Below, one piece after another: positions 15,913-24,605 of a DNA stretch of 64,000 nt. Made by a program: the position numbers and the translations under genes. This stretch comes from Candidatus Saccharimonadota bacterium. Its GTDB lineage: Bacteria > Patescibacteriota > Saccharimonadia > Saccharimonadales > Saccharimonadaceae. The notes beneath the pieces are model-generated. The model had not been told where the DNA came from. It saw only the letters and a program-made list of their open reading frames with translations, and ran no database searches. Where the stretch lies: the NCBI GenBank assembly GCA_015999875.1, contig JAECRG010000002.1, positions 1 to 64,000 of the forward strand, given 5' to 3'. Numbering within the stretch: position 1 is the stretch's first letter; each line of letters begins with the position of its first letter.

Positions 15913-17586
15913 GTGCCTGTGTTTGAGGACATCTTAGTCGCGCGCGGCCTGACCGGCCGGGCGCGCGATGCGTTTCTGAACCCTAGCTATGACGCAAAAC
16001 ACGATCCTTTTTTGCTGCCCGATGTAGATAAGGCCGTAGAACGGTTAGTCACGGCACATGCTCATCAAGAAAGGATTACGATTTATGGAGACTATGATAT
16101 CGATGGCCTCACGGCTACGACAATTTTACTCGATGCATTTGAGTCGTTTGGATTTGCGCACGTCGATGCGTTTATACCGAATCGATTTGTCGAAGGCTAT
16201 GGACTTACGGTAGACGCAGTTGAGAAGATCGCCGCCACCGGCGCACAACTGATCATTACGGTCGATTGCGGTAGCTTGAGTGAAAAAGAGATTGTACGAG
16301 CAGGTGAGCTCGGTGTCGACGTGATTGTGACAGATCATCACAATGTTGCTCCCGTGCAGCCACCAGCTGTAGCGGTGATTAATCCCAAGAGGTTACTGCA
16401 AGATCATCCCGATAAGTACGAAGACTTTTTGCTAAAAGAACCTGTGGATTCTCTATATCCTTTTCTTGATTTGGCTGGTTGCGGGGTAGCATTCAAGCTT
16501 GTGCAGGCATTGCAAACTCGTCTTAAGGGTTTGGATTCAGGACAAGAGAAGTGGCTACTTGATCTCGTGGCACTTGGCACTGTGTGTGATGTTGTGACAC
16601 TTGTCGATGAAAATCGAGCGAACGTGTATTGGGGACTCAAGGTGCTATCGCAGACTCGACGACAGGGACTCAAGGCTCTCATGCTTGTGAGTGGTGTTGA
16701 GCCAACGAAGGTCAACGCACGAAGCCTCGGCTTCGCACTTGGTCCGCGGATGAATGCTGCGGGTAGACTTGAGACAGCCCAGTACGCCCTCGATATGCTA
16801 CGAGCTACAAATCCCGAAGACGCACTCGAAAAAGCGGAGCTACTTGATGAAATGAATCGTACGCGCAGGGCAGAGCAGGACGCGATCTATAAAGAAGCGA
16901 TTTTGCAAGCCGAGCAATTTGCGGATGATCCTGTGCTTGTTGTGAGTGCTGTAGGCTGGAATCATGGCATTATTGGTATCGTCGCTGCTAAGCTACTTGA
17001 AAAATACAAAAAACCAACATATGTGCTTGAAGAGATGGGCGAGGAGGCTAAGGGTAGTGCGCGAAGCTATGGCGACTTCTCGGCGGCCGATGCCATCCGA
17101 GCGAGCGATGATATTATTACTAAGGGGGGTGGACACAAGCTCGCGGCTGGTGTGACACTCCCGGTCGCAAAGATAGGTGTATTTCGAGAGCGAGTGAATG
17201 CAGTTTATCGTGCGCAGAATCTGCAAAATCAACAAGATCTATTGTTGCCAAAAGCTGATACGACTACCACGCTTGATATTGTCACGGAAGAACTTATAGA
17301 ATTGCTCGCAAGTCTCGAGCCATATGGCAACGGCAATCCCCAGCCGGTGCTGCGTTCGGAGAATCTTCTGGTGATCGGCCAGCGTCGCATGGGTGCCGAT
17401 GGTCAGCATGTGAAGCTGACATTTCAAGATGATGCCACAAAGCTGGATATGCTGGCATTTAACGCACCGGAGCATTTTTTCGTCGAACCAGGTGAATATG
17501 TGACTGTGTGGTACCAGCCAGATGTTAATGAGTGGAACGGGCGACGAAGCGTCGAAGGGCGACTGTTGCATCTCGAAACAGCCTGA
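15913..17586 (+). CDS. recJ: Single-stranded-DNA exonuclease RecJ
   Basis: A 557-residue 5'-3' exonuclease of the DHH superfamily acting in recombination and mismatch repair. Manganese-binding motifs are visible: TIYGDYDIDGLTATT (motif I), TVDCGS and VTDHHN (DHH, motif III). The DHHA1 segment shows GGGHKLAAGVT. An OB-like C-terminal domain includes LEPYGNGNPQPVL. The start is a GTG at 15913, 3 bases after the winged-helix stop, with no Shine-Dalgarno, consistent with coupling. Length is typical. Confidence 0.95.
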   Translation: MPVFEDILVARGLTGRARDAFLNPSYDAKHDPFLLPDVDKAVERLVTAHAHQERITIYGDYDIDGLTATTILLDAFESFGFAHVDAFIPNRFVEGYGLTVDAVEKIAATGAQLIITVDCGSLSEKEIVRAGELGVDVIVTDHHNVAPVQPPAVAVINPKRLLQDHPDKYEDFLLKEPVDSLYPFLDLAGCGVAFKLVQALQTRLKGLDSGQEKWLLDLVALGTVCDVVTLVDENRANVYWGLKVLSQTRRQGLKALMLVSGVEPTKVNARSLGFALGPRMNAAGRLETAQYALDMLRATNPEDALEKAELLDEMNRTRRAEQDAIYKEAILQAEQFADDPVLVVSAVGWNHGIIGIVAAKLLEKYKKPTYVLEEMGEEAKGSARSYGDFSAADAIRASDDIITKGGGHKLAAGVTLPVAKIGVFRERVNAVYRAQNLQNQQDLLLPKADTTTTLDIVTEELIELLASLEPYGNGNPQPVLRSENLLVIGQRRMGADGQHVKLTFQDDATKLDMLAFNAPEHFFVEPGEYVTVWYQPDVNEWNGRRSVEGRLLHLETA

Positions 17587-17628
17587 GCTAAAAATTTTTT
17601 ATTAAGCGTAGAGACAAATGCTAGTATA

Positions 17629-17656
17629 TTGACAAAACCCGTAAGTGTGCTATTAT
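17629..17656 (+). promoter_or_regulatory. Promoter of the acidic unknown gene
   Basis: -35 TTGACA (17629-17634), 16-base spacer, -10 TATTAT (17651-17656). The leader is A-rich and has no Shine-Dalgarno. Confidence 0.65.
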
Positions 17657-17701
17657 TAGTTTATAATTTTACTAAAAACAAAAAAGCAAAAGTGATATAT
17701 A

Positions 17702-18418
17702 ATGAGCGAACTATCTTCAGAGAAACACAAAGATGAGTCAAGGCAACTTGACGATCATGAGCTTGAATTGTCTCATGAGACTTCAGCGATGCTGAATAAG
17801 GCAATTGATCAATTTCTCGATGCATTGCCATCGGAAAAAGTAGAGATAGATCCAGAGGATGAAGAATGGAGTTCGCGAGATTATAATATCACTTTGTCGG
17901 ACGGTGATCTTAGCGTGCGAGTCAGAGGAGTTGGTCTTTTCCGTGAAGGTTTTGGTGTAGCGCTCCGACCTTTTTTAACGATTGAACGTGGTACCGACGA
18001 ATCATCTGACAGCGACTTTAGCTTTGTGATTGAAGACGGCGTGGGTACTTTTGAGTACGACGAAGAAGAGGGGGCGATAGTTGATCGACCAGGCGAACGT
18101 GTGTATTTTAAGGATACACTCGAGCTTGACGCGCGAGAGCAGGTATTGCTCGACGACGTCACATTTGACGGCGCCGGTGACCCAGATAGTATTGTTATGC
18201 CAAACTTTGAAACGACTCCGACTGGTGAGATATTTGAAAATGGCGTCGAAGAAACAACTCAAAAACAGATGCTAGGGGGGGTGCTGAATATGGGGTATAC
18301 TGCTCGCTACGCAAACGACGACGAGCGTCGCTTATCTGAACGTCGCATGGCAGCATGGCGGCACACAGATGACGGATGCACGTGCACGTCGAGTTATCGA
18401 TACTTTGACGCGTCTTGA
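17702..18418 (+). CDS. Acidic soluble protein, unknown
   Basis: A 238-residue, very acidic protein I do not recognise. It has a helical N-terminal third, then alternating hydrophobic and acidic segments (YNITLSDGDLSVRVRGVG, DFSFVIEDGVGTFEYDEEEG) that read as beta strands. A C-terminal Arg-rich stretch (DDERRLSERRMAAWRH) precedes CTC near the end. No signal peptide or membrane helix. The promoter is good, but the leader (aaaaacaaaaaagc) is A-rich with no ribosome-binding site. The same kind of A-rich leader precedes the genes at 7042 and 38965, so these unknown genes may share a translation mode. Confidence 0.6.
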   Translation: MSELSSEKHKDESRQLDDHELELSHETSAMLNKAIDQFLDALPSEKVEIDPEDEEWSSRDYNITLSDGDLSVRVRGVGLFREGFGVALRPFLTIERGTDESSDSDFSFVIEDGVGTFEYDEEEGAIVDRPGERVYFKDTLELDAREQVLLDDVTFDGAGDPDSIVMPNFETTPTGEIFENGVEETTQKQMLGGVLNMGYTARYANDDERRLSERRMAAWRHTDDGCTCTSSYRYFDAS

Positions 18419-18441
18419 CATCCCCGGGAAGAGCGAATAGG

Positions 18442-18470
18442 TTGTAAAGTTCCTCCCTATCTGTTACAAT
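18442..18470 (+). promoter_or_regulatory. Promoter of rpsU, nearly leaderless
   Basis: -35 TTGTAA (18442-18447), 17-base spacer, -10 TACAAT (18465-18470). The ATG is only 9 bases after the -10, so the leader would be about 3 nt. Confidence 0.7.
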
Positions 18471-18479
18471 GTTGAATAT

Positions 18480-18695
18480 ATGGTACAAGTCACACGTAAA
18501 GATCAGAAAGAAGCGAACGAGAACATTATTCGTCGTTTCAATCGAAAAGTACTTCAGAGCGGAGTACTTGCTGAAGCTAAGTCATCAATGCGATTTAGCA
18601 AACCACTCAGCAAAACAGAGCGTCGCGCAAAAGCGATTATCCGCAAGGAACGCAAAGCCGACAAGTTGCAGAAAATGCGCCTGGGAGTGCGCTAA
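18480..18695 (+). CDS. rpsU: 30S ribosomal protein S21 (bS21)
   Basis: A 71-residue basic protein with the S21 pattern: a helix NENIIRRFNRKVLQSGVLAEAK followed by the RF.KP....ERRAKA segment (RFSKPLSKTERRAKAIIRK) and a basic tail. S21 sits on the 30S platform near the anti-Shine-Dalgarno and affects initiation. The ATG has no Shine-Dalgarno and lies 9 bases after a -10 box. yqeY begins 5 bases after its stop; the rpsU-yqeY pairing is widespread in bacteria and supports both calls. Confidence 0.9.
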   Translation: MVQVTRKDQKEANENIIRRFNRKVLQSGVLAEAKSSMRFSKPLSKTERRAKAIIRKERKADKLQKMRLGVR

Positions 18696-18700
18696 GCCAA

Positions 18701-19156
18701 GTGGCTCTCAAAGACACTATCCAAAACGATATGAAAGCCGCTCTCTTGGGCGGCAATCGTTTTGAGGGTGAGGTGCTCCGCAATCTCAAGGCGGCAGTTC
18801 TAAACGAAGAAGTCGCAACCGGCAGACGAGAAGAAGGCCTGAGTGATGCTGAGATTGAAAAGATTATCGCTCGCGAAGTCAAAAAACGCAACGAAAGTAT
18901 CAAGCTATACGAAGAAAATGCTCGTCCAGAGCTCGCAGATGAAGAAAAAAAAGAGATTGCAGTACTGAGTACGTACCTACCTCAGCAGCTCAGCGAGGAT
19001 GAGGTGCGCGAGCTCGCTAAACTTGTCATCGAAGAGATGGACGATGTTGGACCAAGTATGATGGGCCAAGTAATTGGTGGTGTCAAAGCCAAAGCTGGTA
19101 CTTCGGCAGATGGTGCGACAGTTGCGCGCATTGTCAAAGAATTGCTAAACTCTTAG
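18701..19156 (+). CDS. yqeY: GatB/YqeY domain protein
   Basis: A 151-residue YqeY-family protein, related to the tail domain of GatB that binds tRNA. Signatures: VLRNLKAAVLNEEV, the IIAREVKKRNESIKLYEE helix, LPQQLSEDEVRELAKLVIEE, and GPSMMGQVIGGVKAKAGTSADGATVARIVKE near the C-terminus. The start is GTG at 18701. It follows rpsU in the same operon, and adk and map come next. The exact biochemical role of stand-alone YqeY is unclear; a tRNA-linked role is presumed. Confidence 0.9.
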   Translation: MALKDTIQNDMKAALLGGNRFEGEVLRNLKAAVLNEEVATGRREEGLSDAEIEKIIAREVKKRNESIKLYEENARPELADEEKKEIAVLSTYLPQQLSEDEVRELAKLVIEEMDDVGPSMMGQVIGGVKAKAGTSADGATVARIVKELLNS

Positions 19157-19198
19157 TAGAAAAATAATACACAAAAAAGAAGGGATATTACTTCAAAG

Positions 19199-19750
19199 AT
19201 GATTTTATTGTTCGGTCCGACCGGTGCTGGTAAAAGCATGCAGGGGCAAATGCTTGCAGTCAGACAGGGGTGGAAATGGCTCAGTACAGGTCAAATGCTT
19301 CGTGATAGCAATGATCCTGGTGTTATTGAAATTCTCAAGAGCGGTGAACTGGTAAGTGACGAACTTACGTATGACGTGTTCGACAAGGCAATTAAGGATG
19401 CACGCGAAAAACATTATCCACGTGTGATTGTCGATGGATTCCCCCGCACGAAAGAGCAGGCTGAGTGGCTTGCGGACTATATGGAAGATAACAAGGAAAC
19501 TATCGATCTTGTAGTGGTGCTCGAGGTGCCGGAAGGCGAAATTATGAATCGCCTCGAGAAGCGTGCTCGCATGGAAGACACGCCAGAGACGATTGCGAAG
19601 CGTATGACGATTTACCGACAAAAAATGTATCCGGTGCTTGGTACTTTTGCTGAAGAGGGTATGAAAATTGTCCACCTAGACGGTACTGGTACAGCAGGCG
19701 AAGTGCATGACCGACTCTATTCTGAGATAGAATCGAACGGATTGGCTTAG
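19199..19750 (+). CDS. adk: Adenylate kinase-like nucleoside monophosphate kinase
   Basis: A 183-residue kinase converting NMP plus ATP to NDP plus ADP. P-loop GPTGAGKSMQ (residues 6-15, with Ser where Adk usually has Gly), STGQMLR for the NMP-binding helix, RVIVDGFPRTKEQAEWL as the Adk signature, and RLEKRARMEDTPETIAKRM as a short lid. The short lid form lacks zinc cysteines. An A/G-rich stretch (agaagggat) precedes the ATG. map starts 2 bases after its stop. The adk-map arrangement is common next to ribosomal genes in bacteria. Confidence 0.88.
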   Translation: MILLFGPTGAGKSMQGQMLAVRQGWKWLSTGQMLRDSNDPGVIEILKSGELVSDELTYDVFDKAIKDAREKHYPRVIVDGFPRTKEQAEWLADYMEDNKETIDLVVVLEVPEGEIMNRLEKRARMEDTPETIAKRMTIYRQKMYPVLGTFAEEGMKIVHLDGTGTAGEVHDRLYSEIESNGLA

Positions 19751-19752
19751 GG

Positions 19753-20526
19753 GTGTCAGAGCAGCCGATTACTGGTCGCAAAACCCCTACACAGCTACAA
19801 GCAATGCGTGACTGTGGTGCTATTTTGGCACGTATTTTTGTTGATATTCGCGAGTATGTACAGCCTGGCATGACTGAGCTTCATATCAACGATTTCGTAG
19901 CCGAGAAGATCAAGGAGTATGGTGCGACTCCGACATATCGTGAACCAGATCCAGATTTTCCTGGAGTAATCTGCATTAGTACGAATGAAGAAATCGTGCA
20001 CAGCGTGCCTACTGACTATGAGTTTGAGGCAGGTGACGTAGTGAGCTTCGACCTGGTGATTACCTACAAGAGTATGAAGACCGACAGTGCCTTTACTATG
20101 GTAATAGGGGAGCAGGCTGCAGGCGTGAAGAAGCATCTTATCAGTGTGACAGAACGCAGTTTGCAGGCCGGTATAGATGCGATTCACGGAGACGGCACTA
20201 CTACAAACGAAATTGGTGCCGCCGTGTCAGCGGTACTTTCCAAGGGAAAGCTTGGGATTATTCGTGAGCTTGTCGGCCATGGCGTCGGTTTAGAAATGCA
20301 TATGCCACCAGATGTGCCAAATTATGTGATTCGCGGTCAAGATACGATTTTGCGAGCAGGAGATACGATTGCTATTGAGCCGATGGCGACCTTGGGCGGC
20401 GAACGAACCGTAACTAATAGAGAAGATGGCTGGACGATTAGTACACGTGACGGAAGCCTTGCTGCTCATTTTGAGCACACGGTGCTGATTACCGAAGACG
20501 GTGCAGAAGTCTTAACTGCACTTTAG
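19753..20526 (+). CDS. map: Methionine aminopeptidase, type I
   Basis: A 257-residue metallopeptidase removing N-terminal Met. All active-site residues are visible: His in EEIVHSVPTD, Asp pair in VSFDLVITYKSMKTDSAFT, His in GHGVGLEMHMPPDVPNY, Glu in IAIEPMAT and Glu in HFEHTVLI. The start is GTG at 19753, 2 bases after the adk stop. It completes, with def and fmt elsewhere in the window, the N-formyl-methionine cycle. Nothing resembling a T-rich terminator is seen between it and convergent murI. Confidence 0.96.
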   Translation: MSEQPITGRKTPTQLQAMRDCGAILARIFVDIREYVQPGMTELHINDFVAEKIKEYGATPTYREPDPDFPGVICISTNEEIVHSVPTDYEFEAGDVVSFDLVITYKSMKTDSAFTMVIGEQAAGVKKHLISVTERSLQAGIDAIHGDGTTTNEIGAAVSAVLSKGKLGIIRELVGHGVGLEMHMPPDVPNYVIRGQDTILRAGDTIAIEPMATLGGERTVTNREDGWTISTRDGSLAAHFEHTVLITEDGAEVLTAL

Positions 20527-20597
20527 TTTCTATCATATTGGCCGGAAAAGATGCAGTGTCGCATCATGTCGACCTAAAGTCGCGCGAAGGTGTAAAG

Positions 20598-21254
20598 TTA
20601 TTCAGCGATTTGCCTGAGCAGGTACTTTACTCTTTGGCCGATTGCTTCAGATGGCTCGAGTATAGCGGCGCGACCAGCAACAATCTCTTCGATCATCTCT
20701 TTGATCCAATGGTAGTGCGTGCAGCCAAGTACGATTACATCTGCCTCATGTTGCAGTGCATTTTCTATGATTGTATCGATATGAGCACGGTTAATGAGGC
20801 TATTTTCTATTAAATATGCCCATTCTTTGCAGTCGGGTTCAATAATTTCGAGCGTAGGGCCGTATGTTTGAACAAGTTGCTTGTATCTTTGGCTGGCTAG
20901 TGTTGCCGGCGTGGCACAGACTGCCACCACACCGGACTTAGTGTGTGCTGCGGCAGGCTTGATCATCGGCTCCACACCGATGAATTTTTGAGATGGATAT
21001 TTGTCTCGTAAATACTCTATGGCGACTGCGGTCGCCGTGTTGCACGCAAGTATGATTACGTGGCAATCACCAGCTACAAGCAGTGGTTGGAGTGCTGTTT
21101 CAGTGAGATTACGTACTTCGGCAGGGGACTTATCTCCGTAGGGCACATGCTCTCGATCACTCACAGTCTCGATCTGCGCACTGGGAAACGTCGTGCGCAA
21201 CGCCCGAGCTATGGCTTCGCCGCCAATTCCACTATCGAATACACCAAGTTTCAT
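20598..21254 (-). CDS. murI: Glutamate racemase
   Basis: A 218-residue enzyme making D-glutamate for peptidoglycan. N-terminal FDSGIGGEAIA, VPYGDKS, and the two catalytic cysteines C71 (LACNTATA) and C178 (LGCTHYHW) are all present. It is about 45 residues shorter than usual MurI, mostly between motifs and at the C-terminus. It diverges from ftsA. Its ATG lies 6 bases after a TATACT -10 box (21261-21266 on the complement), so the mRNA is predicted to be leaderless. Confidence 0.92.
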   Translation of the reverse strand: MKLGVFDSGIGGEAIARALRTTFPSAQIETVSDREHVPYGDKSPAEVRNLTETALQPLLVAGDCHVIILACNTATAVAIEYLRDKYPSQKFIGVEPMIKPAAAHTKSGVVAVCATPATLASQRYKQLVQTYGPTLEIIEPDCKEWAYLIENSLINRAHIDTIIENALQHEADVIVLGCTHYHWIKEMIEEIVAGRAAILEPSEAIGQRVKYLLRQIAE

Positions 21255-21260
21255 GACACT

Positions 21261-21266
21261 AGTATA
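21261..21266 (-). promoter_or_regulatory. -10 box of murI, leaderless start
   Basis: TATACT on the complement, 6 bases from the ATG ending at 21254. Transcription should start at the A of ATG. Confidence 0.6.
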
Positions 21267-21294
21267 GCCTATTCCAATATGCTCGCATAAGCGT

Positions 21295-21300
21295 TATAAT
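21295..21300 (+). promoter_or_regulatory. -10 box of ftsA, leaderless start
   Basis: Perfect TATAAT, 6 bases from the ATG at 21307. A weak -35 (TTCCAA, 21272-21277) lies at 17 bases. The divergent murI and ftsA promoters are packed into 52 bases. Confidence 0.65.
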
Positions 21301-21306
21301 AGCCTC

Positions 21307-22557
21307 ATGCAAGACACGTCCAAATATGCCGTAGGTATTGATATAGGTACAAACAAAATTCGCTGTGTCGTCGGACATATCGACGTCTCGTCGGGTGCGC
21401 CTACGATTGTTGGAGTGGGTGAGGTGCCAAATAGTGGCATGCGAAAAGGTGTTGTCGTGAATCTACAAGGTCCAAGCAAGGCCATTGATGACGCGCTTGG
21501 TGAGGCTGAGCGCATGAGCGGTTACCAGGTTAATGCTGCGACATTGAGTATCAATGGCGCACACATCTTGAGCACCAAGGCAGACGGTATGATTGCTATT
21601 GGCATGTCAGGTCAAGAGGTAAGCGAAGAGGATGTATTTCGTCTCGAAGACGTAGCCACAACTGGCAAGGTACCAGCAAATCGTGAAATTCTTGAGCTTG
21701 TGCCGTTTAGCTATCGACTCGATGGCCAGGATGGTATTAAGGATCCGATTGGTATGACCGGGACCCGTCTTGAGATCAATGCAAACGTAGTCTCTGCGCT
21801 CGCTCCACACGTAGTAAATCTTCAAAAAGCCGCTGAACATGCATCTGTCCAGCCTCACGCACTAGTGCCAAGCGCCGTGGCTGCCTCGCGTGCGGTACTG
21901 AGCGAACAGCAGCTAGAAAACGGTGTAGCAGTCATCGATTTTGGTGGATCTACTACAGGCATCGCTATCTACGAAGAGGGCGATCTGCAGTATGCGTCTG
22001 TGCTGCCTGTCGGTAGCAACAACATTACTAATGATTTAGCTATTGGTCTCAAAATTGATCCAGAAGTCGCAGAGCTCGTGAAACTGCAACATGCTTCAGC
22101 TACAAGTCGTCGCGATGCTAAAAAGATATCGATTAAACACGAAAAAGAATCATATGAATTTGACACGAGCGAGATAGATGAAATTGTGGATGCGCGTCTA
22201 GAAGAGGTTTTCGAAGATATTAACGCAGAGTTCAAAAGAGCAGGCCGAAAAGGTAAATTACCAAACGGAGTCGTATTTGTAGGTGGTGGTGCAAATCTCA
22301 AAGGTCTTGTCGACTACGCCAAGCAATCACTTGAACTTGCAGCTAGAATTGGTAAACCAAAAGGTTTCGGCGGCGTGGCTGAACAACTTGAGTCGCCAGC
22401 ATTCGCAACGGCCGTAGGACTGATGTTCAGTGATATGCAGAACGCTGAAAATCCAGCTTTGCACAAAAACGCGGGCAGCAAATCACAGGGTGCTAAGCAA
22501 GGTGTGAATAACGCCAAAGGCGTCGTGAGTAAATTTTTAGATCGTTTTCGCGCATAA
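21307..22557 (+). CDS. ftsA: Cell division protein FtsA
   Basis: A 416-residue actin-like protein that tethers FtsZ to the membrane. Phosphate-1 motif AVGIDIGTNKIRCVVG (about 8-23), the FtsA-specific 1C domain, phosphate-2 VAVIDFGGSTTGIAIYEEG, adenosine motif VVFVGGGANLKGL. The C-terminal helix KGVVSKFLDRFRA is amphipathic and basic, the membrane-targeting element. The ATG has no Shine-Dalgarno and lies 6 bases after a TATAAT. ftsZ follows with its own promoter. Confidence 0.95.
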   Translation: MQDTSKYAVGIDIGTNKIRCVVGHIDVSSGAPTIVGVGEVPNSGMRKGVVVNLQGPSKAIDDALGEAERMSGYQVNAATLSINGAHILSTKADGMIAIGMSGQEVSEEDVFRLEDVATTGKVPANREILELVPFSYRLDGQDGIKDPIGMTGTRLEINANVVSALAPHVVNLQKAAEHASVQPHALVPSAVAASRAVLSEQQLENGVAVIDFGGSTTGIAIYEEGDLQYASVLPVGSNNITNDLAIGLKIDPEVAELVKLQHASATSRRDAKKISIKHEKESYEFDTSEIDEIVDARLEEVFEDINAEFKRAGRKGKLPNGVVFVGGGANLKGLVDYAKQSLELAARIGKPKGFGGVAEQLESPAFATAVGLMFSDMQNAENPALHKNAGSKSQGAKQGVNNAKGVVSKFLDRFRA

Positions 22558-22573
22558 CTAGGGGCGGCGACTC

Positions 22574-22601
22574 TTGAACGCGCTTCGTAGCGTGTTATAC
22601 T
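22574..22601 (+). promoter_or_regulatory. Promoter of ftsZ
   Basis: -35 TTGAAC (22574-22579), 16-base spacer, -10 TATACT (22596-22601). The leader of about 28 bases carries an AGGGGGAG site. Confidence 0.7.
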
Positions 22602-22635
22602 AGATAAAGATTATAGAACCAGGGGGAGATACCAG

Positions 22636-23859
22636 ATGCCCGAAGTAAAACCAAGCGAAGTTCAGACATTTGCTAGCATCAAAGTTGTAGGCGTAGGCGG
22701 TGCCGGTGGCTCAGCTGTCAATCGCATGAAAGAAGCCGGACTGCACGGCGTGCAATTTATCGCTATGAATACTGATGCGCAAGCACTACATAATTCAAAG
22801 GCGGATCTAAAGATTCATCTCGGCAAAGATGCTACCGGCGGGCTTGGCGCAGGCGCAAATCCAAGTGTCGGAGAGCAGGCTGCTAGCGAATCGCGTGAAG
22901 AAATTAAAAGCGCACTTGAAGGTGCTGACATGGTCTTTGTGACTATTGGCGCAGGTGGCGGTACCGGCTCTGGCGCTGGTCATGTTGTAGCGGAGATAGC
23001 TCGCGAGCTTGGTATTTTGGTGGTTGGCGTCGCTACGAAGCCATTTAGCTTCGAAGGTGAGAAGCGTCGTCAGAACGCTGATTGGGCTATCGCACACCTT
23101 GGTCGCCAAGTAGATACGCTTATTACTATTCCAAACGATCGTTTACTTCAGACGATCGACCGACGTACGCCGCTACTTGAGACATTTAAGATTGCCGACG
23201 ATGTACTCCGTCAAGGAGTGCAGGGTATTTCTGAACTCATTACCGAACACGGCTTGATCAACCTTGACTTTGCAGACGTCAAAGCGATTATGAGTAATGC
23301 GGGTTCTGCTCTTATGGGTATTGGTCGCGCAAGCGGCGAGGAGCGTGCAGCACTCGCAGCTCAGCAGGCTATCGAATCACCACTCATTGAAGTTTCGATC
23401 GATGGAGCAAAAGGCGTGCTCTTTAACGTCACTGGTGGCTACGACATGAGTATGTCTGAGATCCAAGAAGCTGCAGAGATTATCACGAGCGCAGTGGCTC
23501 CAGACGCTAACATTATTTTTGGCGCAACCCTCAAGCCGGATCTTGAGGATGAGTTGATCATCACTGTTATTGCAACAGGATTTGATAGCGAGTATTTTGA
23601 CGAGCAAGCGGCCGCACTTGGTAGCGCACAGGGTATATCTCAAGTTGAACCGCAAGCGCCAGAGCGTCTGAGTCAGCTAGACGATGTAGCGGTAGACAGC
23701 ATCAATATGGACATCGACCAGACAAATGCTGCTGCAGAGTTTGCATCGGAGGAGGCGCAGGACATTTGGAACCAGCCAACTCCTGCTCCGGAAGAGGACG
23801 ACGAGTCTGATATACCAGCTTTTCTTCGCCGCCGCAAAAAGAATAAAACAGACGAATAG
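22636..23859 (+). CDS. ftsZ: Cell division protein FtsZ
   Basis: A 407-residue tubulin-like GTPase forming the division ring. N-terminal [15 protein letters not shown], tubulin signature [11 protein letters not shown] (about 105-115), and the NADWAI and FADV segments of the GTPase and T7 loops ([14 protein letters not shown]). An acidic linker of about 60 residues leads to the conserved C-terminal peptide [11 protein letters not shown], which binds FtsA. A strong ribosome-binding site (AGGGGGAG) lies before the ATG. nrdR, a thioredoxin-fold gene and VKOR follow closely. Confidence 0.97.
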   Translation: MPEVKPSEVQTFASIKVVGVGGAGGSAVNRMKEAGLHGVQFIAMNTDAQALHNSKADLKIHLGKDATGGLGAGANPSVGEQAASESREEIKSALEGADMVFVTIGAGGGTGSGAGHVVAEIARELGILVVGVATKPFSFEGEKRRQNADWAIAHLGRQVDTLITIPNDRLLQTIDRRTPLLETFKIADDVLRQGVQGISELITEHGLINLDFADVKAIMSNAGSALMGIGRASGEERAALAAQQAIESPLIEVSIDGAKGVLFNVTGGYDMSMSEIQEAAEIITSAVAPDANIIFGATLKPDLEDELIITVIATGFDSEYFDEQAAALGSAQGISQVEPQAPERLSQLDDVAVDSINMDIDQTNAAAEFASEEAQDIWNQPTPAPEEDDESDIPAFLRRRKKNKTDE

Positions 23860-23868
23860 AGGCTAGCC

Positions 23869-24345
23869 ATGAACACCCAACAGTACCGCATCGGAGATAG
23901 TAAGGTGCTAGAGTCGCGCGAGGTGAGCGACGGCAAGACTATTCGTCGCCGTCGTGAAACACTTGACGGTAAATACCGGTTTACTACATATGAGCGTATC
24001 GAGAAGCCAAACCTAGCAGTTATCAAGCGAAATGCGAGTCGCGAACTATTCGACCGAGAAAAGCTTGCTGGTGCTATTAAGCAGTCAGTGGGTAAATTTT
24101 TTAAGTCGGAGGTTGAGGTCGAGCGTATCATTGATGACATCGAAGATGCTGTTTATGCAATTGGTGAATCTGAGGTACCTTCGAAAGTTATTGGGGAGAT
24201 CGTGCTCGACAAACTCGCCGATAAGAACGAAGTAGCTTATGTCCGTTTCTCTAGCGTGTACCATGACTTCAAAACTCTCGATGAATTTGAGACTATTCTA
24301 GCTTCGCGGCGCAAGCAGCAACGTGAATCGCAGGAAGCCGCATGA
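23869..24345 (+). CDS. nrdR: NrdR-like ATP-cone regulator without zinc ribbon cysteines
   Basis: A 158-residue protein aligning along its length with NrdR, the repressor of ribonucleotide reductase genes. The N-terminal part keeps the family frame (VLESREVSDGKTIRRRR then RFTTYERIE), and the ATP-cone follows (VIKRNASRELFDREKLAGAI; GESEVPSKVIGEIVLDKL; EVAYVRFSSVYHDF). But the four zinc-ribbon cysteines (CPxC near the start and CxxC before RFTTYER) are all missing; the protein has no cysteine at all. DNA binding by a zinc ribbon is therefore not possible in the usual way. It starts 9 bases after ftsZ and overlaps the next gene by ATGA. Confidence 0.85.
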   Translation: MNTQQYRIGDSKVLESREVSDGKTIRRRRETLDGKYRFTTYERIEKPNLAVIKRNASRELFDREKLAGAIKQSVGKFFKSEVEVERIIDDIEDAVYAIGESEVPSKVIGEIVLDKLADKNEVAYVRFSSVYHDFKTLDEFETILASRRKQQRESQEAA

Positions 24346-24605
24346 AAGTAGTTATCGTATACAGAGAAGAGAGCGATCATGCGCGTCCAGTGATTGACTT
24401 TATGCGAGATTTTGCGCGCCAGACGGGACGTGAGCTCGAAACGATAGATCCAGATACTCCTGAGGGGGCTCAATTTTGCCGTACGTATGATATTGTTGAG
24501 TATCCGAGTGTCATTGCGACAAGTGATGATGGAGTGCTGCAAAATTTGTGGAGAGGATTACCACTTCCACTAATAAATGAGGTAAGTTACTATGACCATA
24601 ATTAA
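24342..24605 (+). CDS. Thioredoxin-fold protein lacking the CxxC motif
   Basis: An 87-residue protein with thioredoxin/glutaredoxin-like layout: strand KVVIVYREE, helix ARPVIDFMRDFARQTG, strand ELETIDPD, helix EGAQFCRTYDI, and cis-Pro element VEYPSVIAT. Where the redox CxxC should be, after VYR, it has ESDHA, so it is probably not an oxidoreductase. A single Cys sits in the second helix. The start overlaps the nrdR stop (ATGA) and its end overlaps VKOR by 14 bases, so translation is coupled. It may be a partner or chaperone for the VKOR system; that is inference from context. Confidence 0.65.
   Translation: MKVVIVYREESDHARPVIDFMRDFARQTGRELETIDPDTPEGAQFCRTYDIVEYPSVIATSDDGVLQNLWRGLPLPLINEVSYYDHN

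Noticed and set aside
20538-20813. 91-residue plus-strand ORF over the murI 3' end
   Set aside because: Antisense to conserved murI coding sequence, no ribosome-binding site.
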